Origin: Aromatoleum tolulyticum
Lineage (GTDB): Bacteria > Pseudomonadota > Gammaproteobacteria > Burkholderiales > Rhodocyclaceae
Assembly: GCF_900156155.1 (NCBI RefSeq)
Contig: NZ_FTMD01000001.1
Span: forward strand, 248,001-312,000
Length of the DNA stretch: 64,000 nucleotides
Reading direction: 5' to 3'
Position numbers and translations under genes: made by a program. The notes beneath the pieces are model-generated. The model saw only the letters and a list, made by a program, of their open reading frames with translations. It was not told the DNA's origin and did not search any database. Shown piece by piece: positions 61,535 to 64,000 of this stretch. How positions within the stretch are numbered: the first letter of the stretch is position 1; every line of letters starts with the position of its first letter.

Positions 61535-64000
61535 TGTGACTTCCGGTGGAGGATTCGAGCAGGGCGACGCGGCCGCTGGCGCCGTCGAGGACGACGCGCG
61601 CGCCGTCGGCGATCAGGCGTGTCGCGTCGGGCAGCGCGACCGCGGGGATGCCGGCCTCGCGCGCCTGGCAGGCGCTGTGGGCGAGGAGCCCGCCGACTTC
61701 GACGACGAGTCCCGCGACGATGCGAAAGAGCGGCGTGACGCCGAGATTGGCGGCGCGCAGCACGAGGATCTCGTCGCCGCGCCAGCCCTCCATAGGCACC
61801 GGCTCGCCGGGGGCGAACACGCGGGCGACGCCGCAGACCTTGCCGGGCGACAGCGGTGCGCCGCTCCAGGCGCCCCCCTCCGCGCCATCGCCGGCGCGCG
61901 CCGTCGGCACGCCGAGGGCGTCGAGGCGCGCGCCGAACACGACGGCCGGGACGCAGTGGAGGCGCGCGGCGAGACGCGCCATCGCATGCTCGGCAGCACG
62001 CCGCTCGGCACGTCGGCGCAGGGCTGCGGGGCCGCGCAGCGCGGCAGGCAGTTCGCGCGTGTGGAGGTGGAAGATCAGCGCCGCGGGCCAGTCGAGGTGC
62101 GCGGCGAGGTGCAGTGCGGCGCTGCGGATCAGCGCATGGACGGCGGTGTAATGGTGCTTGATCGTCTCGCGCAGCGGCAGAAAGTGCTGCGCGAAGGCGA
62201 GCGCCTCGAAGAGGGCCGCACGCGCGGCCTCGTCGACGCCGGCGGCGGTGAGGCGCTCCCCGAGTTCCGCCTCGGCGGCGCGGCGGGCGGCCTGCTGGCG
62301 CGCGAATTCGGCCGCCGGCCGGCGGCCGCTGGTGCGCAGGTTCGCGAGCAACTCGTCGAGGCGGGCAGGATCCTCGGCGAGCCGCGGCTCAGCGAGTTCG
62401 AGTTCGTTGTCGGCGCAGTGGCCGTAGGCGGCGAGGTAATCGGCGCGGCTGCGGCGCCCCCCGGCGACGTCCTCCAGCCACAGCGCCTGGCACGTGATCA
62501 GGCTGCCGGGCAGGCCGGACAGCAGGCGCGCGCACAGCGCCTCGCTGTCCGATCCGAACAGGGCTTCGAGCGTGCGGCGGACCTCGGCCGCGAAGTGGAA
62601 ACCGAGCCGGGCGGCGATGACGAACTCGACGCAGGGCCCGGTGCGCAGGAAGCGTACGAGGTCCGACACGGCGGCGACCACGCGGCGGGGATCGCCCGAC
62701 GCGACGGCTTGCGCGAGCGCCGCCGGCACGCCGAGGCGCGGAGCGACCTGCGATTCGTAGCGCGCGAGGTAGTCGCGTGCCGCCGCGCGCATGCCGCGCT
62801 CGAAACGCGCCCGCGCGGCGGCGGCGGGGGCGTCGAGGGGAAGCCGGCCGTACAGGCGCACTTCGGGGTAGTTCGCGAGCGCGGGGTCGGCCGCGACGCG
62901 GTCGAGGTAGTCGTCCACCGGCGGCTCCGCGCCGTCGCAAAAAGTTGCCGCGTCGACTTCGAGGTTGAAGCAGAGCTGCCCGGCCACCAGCTCGTAGAGG
63001 TGATCGACGCAGCGCGGATCGAAGCGGTATCCGAGGCGCCGGCGCCCGGTGACGATTGCGCCGCGGCGGCCGGCGAAGATGTCGCGGAACAGGCCGAAAC
63101 TCATCGTCGTCGGCGTCGGCAGCAGTTCGCCGACGTTGCCGTTGCTGAGCACGAGCTGGCTGCCGTGCAGCACGCCGCGCTGGCGCAGGTCGGCGAACTT
63201 GCGCGCGAGGCGCCGCCGCTCGCCGGCGAGGTAGCTTTCCAGCCCCGCGCCGCCGGCCGTGCTCGCGGCGACGAGCGGGCGCGCCTGCAGCAGCCACACG
63301 CCGCACAGGTCGACGGCGAACTCGACATCCTGCGGGCCGCCGAAGAAGGCTTCGGCGCGTAGCGCGAGCAGTGCGATCTCGCGCGCCTCGGCGGGCGTCA
63401 GGCAGGCGACGCGCGCGCGCTGCGGACGCACCGGATGCGGGCCGTCGACGGCGAGCGCCTCGCGCTTGTCGCCGATGCGCTTGCGCAGCAGGCGGCCGGC
63501 GTGGGACAGGACGAAGCTGTCGCCGACGTGCTGCCCCGCGGCGAGCGGTTCCGCCAGTCCCCATACGGCATCGACGTGCACCTCACGGCGCTGCGTGTCG
63601 AGCGGCGCGCGCGTATAGGCGATGCCGGCGGCGACCGCCGGGACGAGGCGCTGCACGAGGATCGCCAGCGCCGCATCGGCATGCCCCAGCCGCGCGCGGT
63701 ACTCGACTGCAGCCGGTTCGGCCCACGAGGCGATGCAGCGTTCCAGCGCGGCGAGCAGCGCCGCCTCGCCGTGCACGCCGAGTTCGGTGGCATACACGCC
63801 GGCATAGCTCGCACCCTCGCCGTCCTCCTCGATCGCGGAGCTGCGCACCGCGACGCGCCCGCCGAGGGCGCGATAGGCCGCCAGCAGCGCCGCACATACC
63901 GCTTCGCGCCCTTCCCCGCCCTCGCGCCATGCTGCGATCGCCGCCGCGGTGACGCAGAAACCGGGGCTCACCGGGAAGTCGGCCGCGAGCAGCAGGCCCT
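61476..64000 (-). CDS. PEP-synthase-like / rifampin-phosphotransferase-like dikinase, N-terminus outside window
   Basis: About 840 residues are in view; the N-terminus lies beyond the window, and the visible start is GLLLAADFPVSPGFCVTAAA. An ATP-grasp region (about the first 320 residues: VRSSAIEEDGEGASYAGVY, VHVDAVWGLAEPLAAGQHVGDSFVL, VEFAVDLCGVWLLQARP) is followed by a long helical middle domain. A C-terminal swivelling domain carries the phospho-histidine motif GGLLAHSACQAREAGIPAVAL. The PEP-binding TIM barrel of PEP synthase is absent, so the layout is like rifampin phosphotransferase, or like phenylphosphate synthase (two subunits in Thauera) as a single chain. It may phosphorylate a small aromatic or alcohol. 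It is the first gene of a putative dikinase-SDR-FAH operon. Confidence 0.8.
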   Translation of the reverse strand, partial: GLLLAADFPVSPGFCVTAAAIAAWREGGEGREAVCAALLAAYRALGGRVAVRSSAIEEDGEGASYAGVYATELGVHGEAALLAALERCIASWAEPAAVEYRARLGHADAALAILVQRLVPAVAAGIAYTRAPLDTQRREVHVDAVWGLAEPLAAGQHVGDSFVLSHAGRLLRKRIGDKREALAVDGPHPVRPQRARVACLTPAEAREIALLALRAEAFFGGPQDVEFAVDLCGVWLLQARPLVAASTAGGAGLESYLAGERRRLARKFADLRQRGVLHGSQLVLSNGNVGELLPTPTTMSFGLFRDIFAGRRGAIVTGRRRLGYRFDPRCVDHLYELVAGQLCFNLEVDAATFCDGAEPPVDDYLDRVAADPALANYPEVRLYGRLPLDAPAAAARARFERGMRAAARDYLARYESQVAPRLGVPAALAQAVASGDPRRVVAAVSDLVRFLRTGPCVEFVIAARLGFHFAAEVRRTLEALFGSDSEALCARLLSGLPGSLITCQALWLEDVAGGRRSRADYLAAYGHCADNELELAEPRLAEDPARLDELLANLRTSGRRPAAEFARQQAARRAAEAELGERLTAAGVDEAARAALFEALAFAQHFLPLRETIKHHYTAVHALIRSAALHLAAHLDWPAALIFHLHTRELPAALRGPAALRRRAERRAAEHAMARLAARLHCVPAVVFGARLDALGVPTARAGDGAEGGAWSGAPLSPGKVCGVARVFAPGEPVPMEGWRGDEILVLRAANLGVTPLFRIVAGLVVEVGGLLAHSACQAREAGIPAVALPDATRLIADGARVVLDGASGRVALLESSTGSHSDESLHDPAAQLPEQFAAV

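Overview
This window is a chromosomal segment of a high-GC betaproteobacterium, most probably Rhodocyclales (the Azoarcus / Aromatoleum / Thauera group). That placement is an inference. It rests on the GC-rich codon use, an S-adenosylhomocysteine riboswitch ahead of metH, a yqjD-yqjE-yqjK-like membrane trio, DUF1840, a minor-pilin/PilY1 cluster, a complete liv-type ABC importer, and aromatic-catabolism-like genes (flavin hydroxylase, IclR regulator, FAH hydrolases, PEP-synthase-like dikinase). No RNA genes other than the riboswitch, no CRISPR array and no recognisable insertion sequence were seen.

Layout. 0-7 kb: partial pyrE, divergent xth, a SEC-C/TPR/GT41 glycosyltransferase, the DUF883-YqjE-YqjK trio, a purine phosphoribosyltransferase, DUF1840 and a membrane-fused spermidine-synthase-like protein. 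7-14.5 kb: Bcr-type efflux pump, then a hydroxylase-DUF2783-FAH operon whose FAH gene is reduced to a 38-codon stump, controlled by a divergent IclR gene with a palindromic operator; an amidase, a diheme cytochrome c, murB and a PACE exporter. 14.5-23 kb: FecR/DUF6600 protein, large class A PBP-like protein, prfC, terC. 23-30.5 kb: TonB receptor, DOMON-like protein, DUF1343 (NamZ-like), EF-hand protein, a PRPP-synthetase paralogue, a DedA-rhodanese fusion and a small secreted protein. 30.5-41 kb: metH behind its SAH riboswitch, then pilE-fimT-pilV-pilW-pilX-pilY1 for type IV pilus initiation. 41-45.5 kb: TsdA-like cytochrome, VOC protein, alpha/beta hydrolase and two BamE-like lipoproteins. 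45.5-52.3 kb: two paralogous LivK-type binding proteins and livHMGF, with strong terminators between modules.

52.8-59.75 kb is a visibly less GC-rich block that looks acquired. Its core is four collinear genes: an RRE/E1-like leader-binding protein with four zinc-site cysteines, a three-helix membrane protein carrying an STTTTCSCC stretch, a YcaO cyclodehydratase ending in PxPxP, and a SagB-type FMN dehydrogenase. This is the gene set of a thiazole/oxazole-modified peptide (TOMM) pathway. The best candidate substrate is the membrane protein rather than a small free peptide, which makes it the most novel system in the window. A PAP2-type phosphatase is divergent from it, and secreted or membrane proteins of unknown role follow.

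59.8-64 kb: an FAH hydrolase, an SDR dehydrogenase and a dikinase with ATP-grasp and phosphohistidine domains, the last cut by the window end. Starts were chosen from conserved N-termini, ribosome binding sites and gene overlaps. All functional calls come from motif and family recognition by eye, with no database search.
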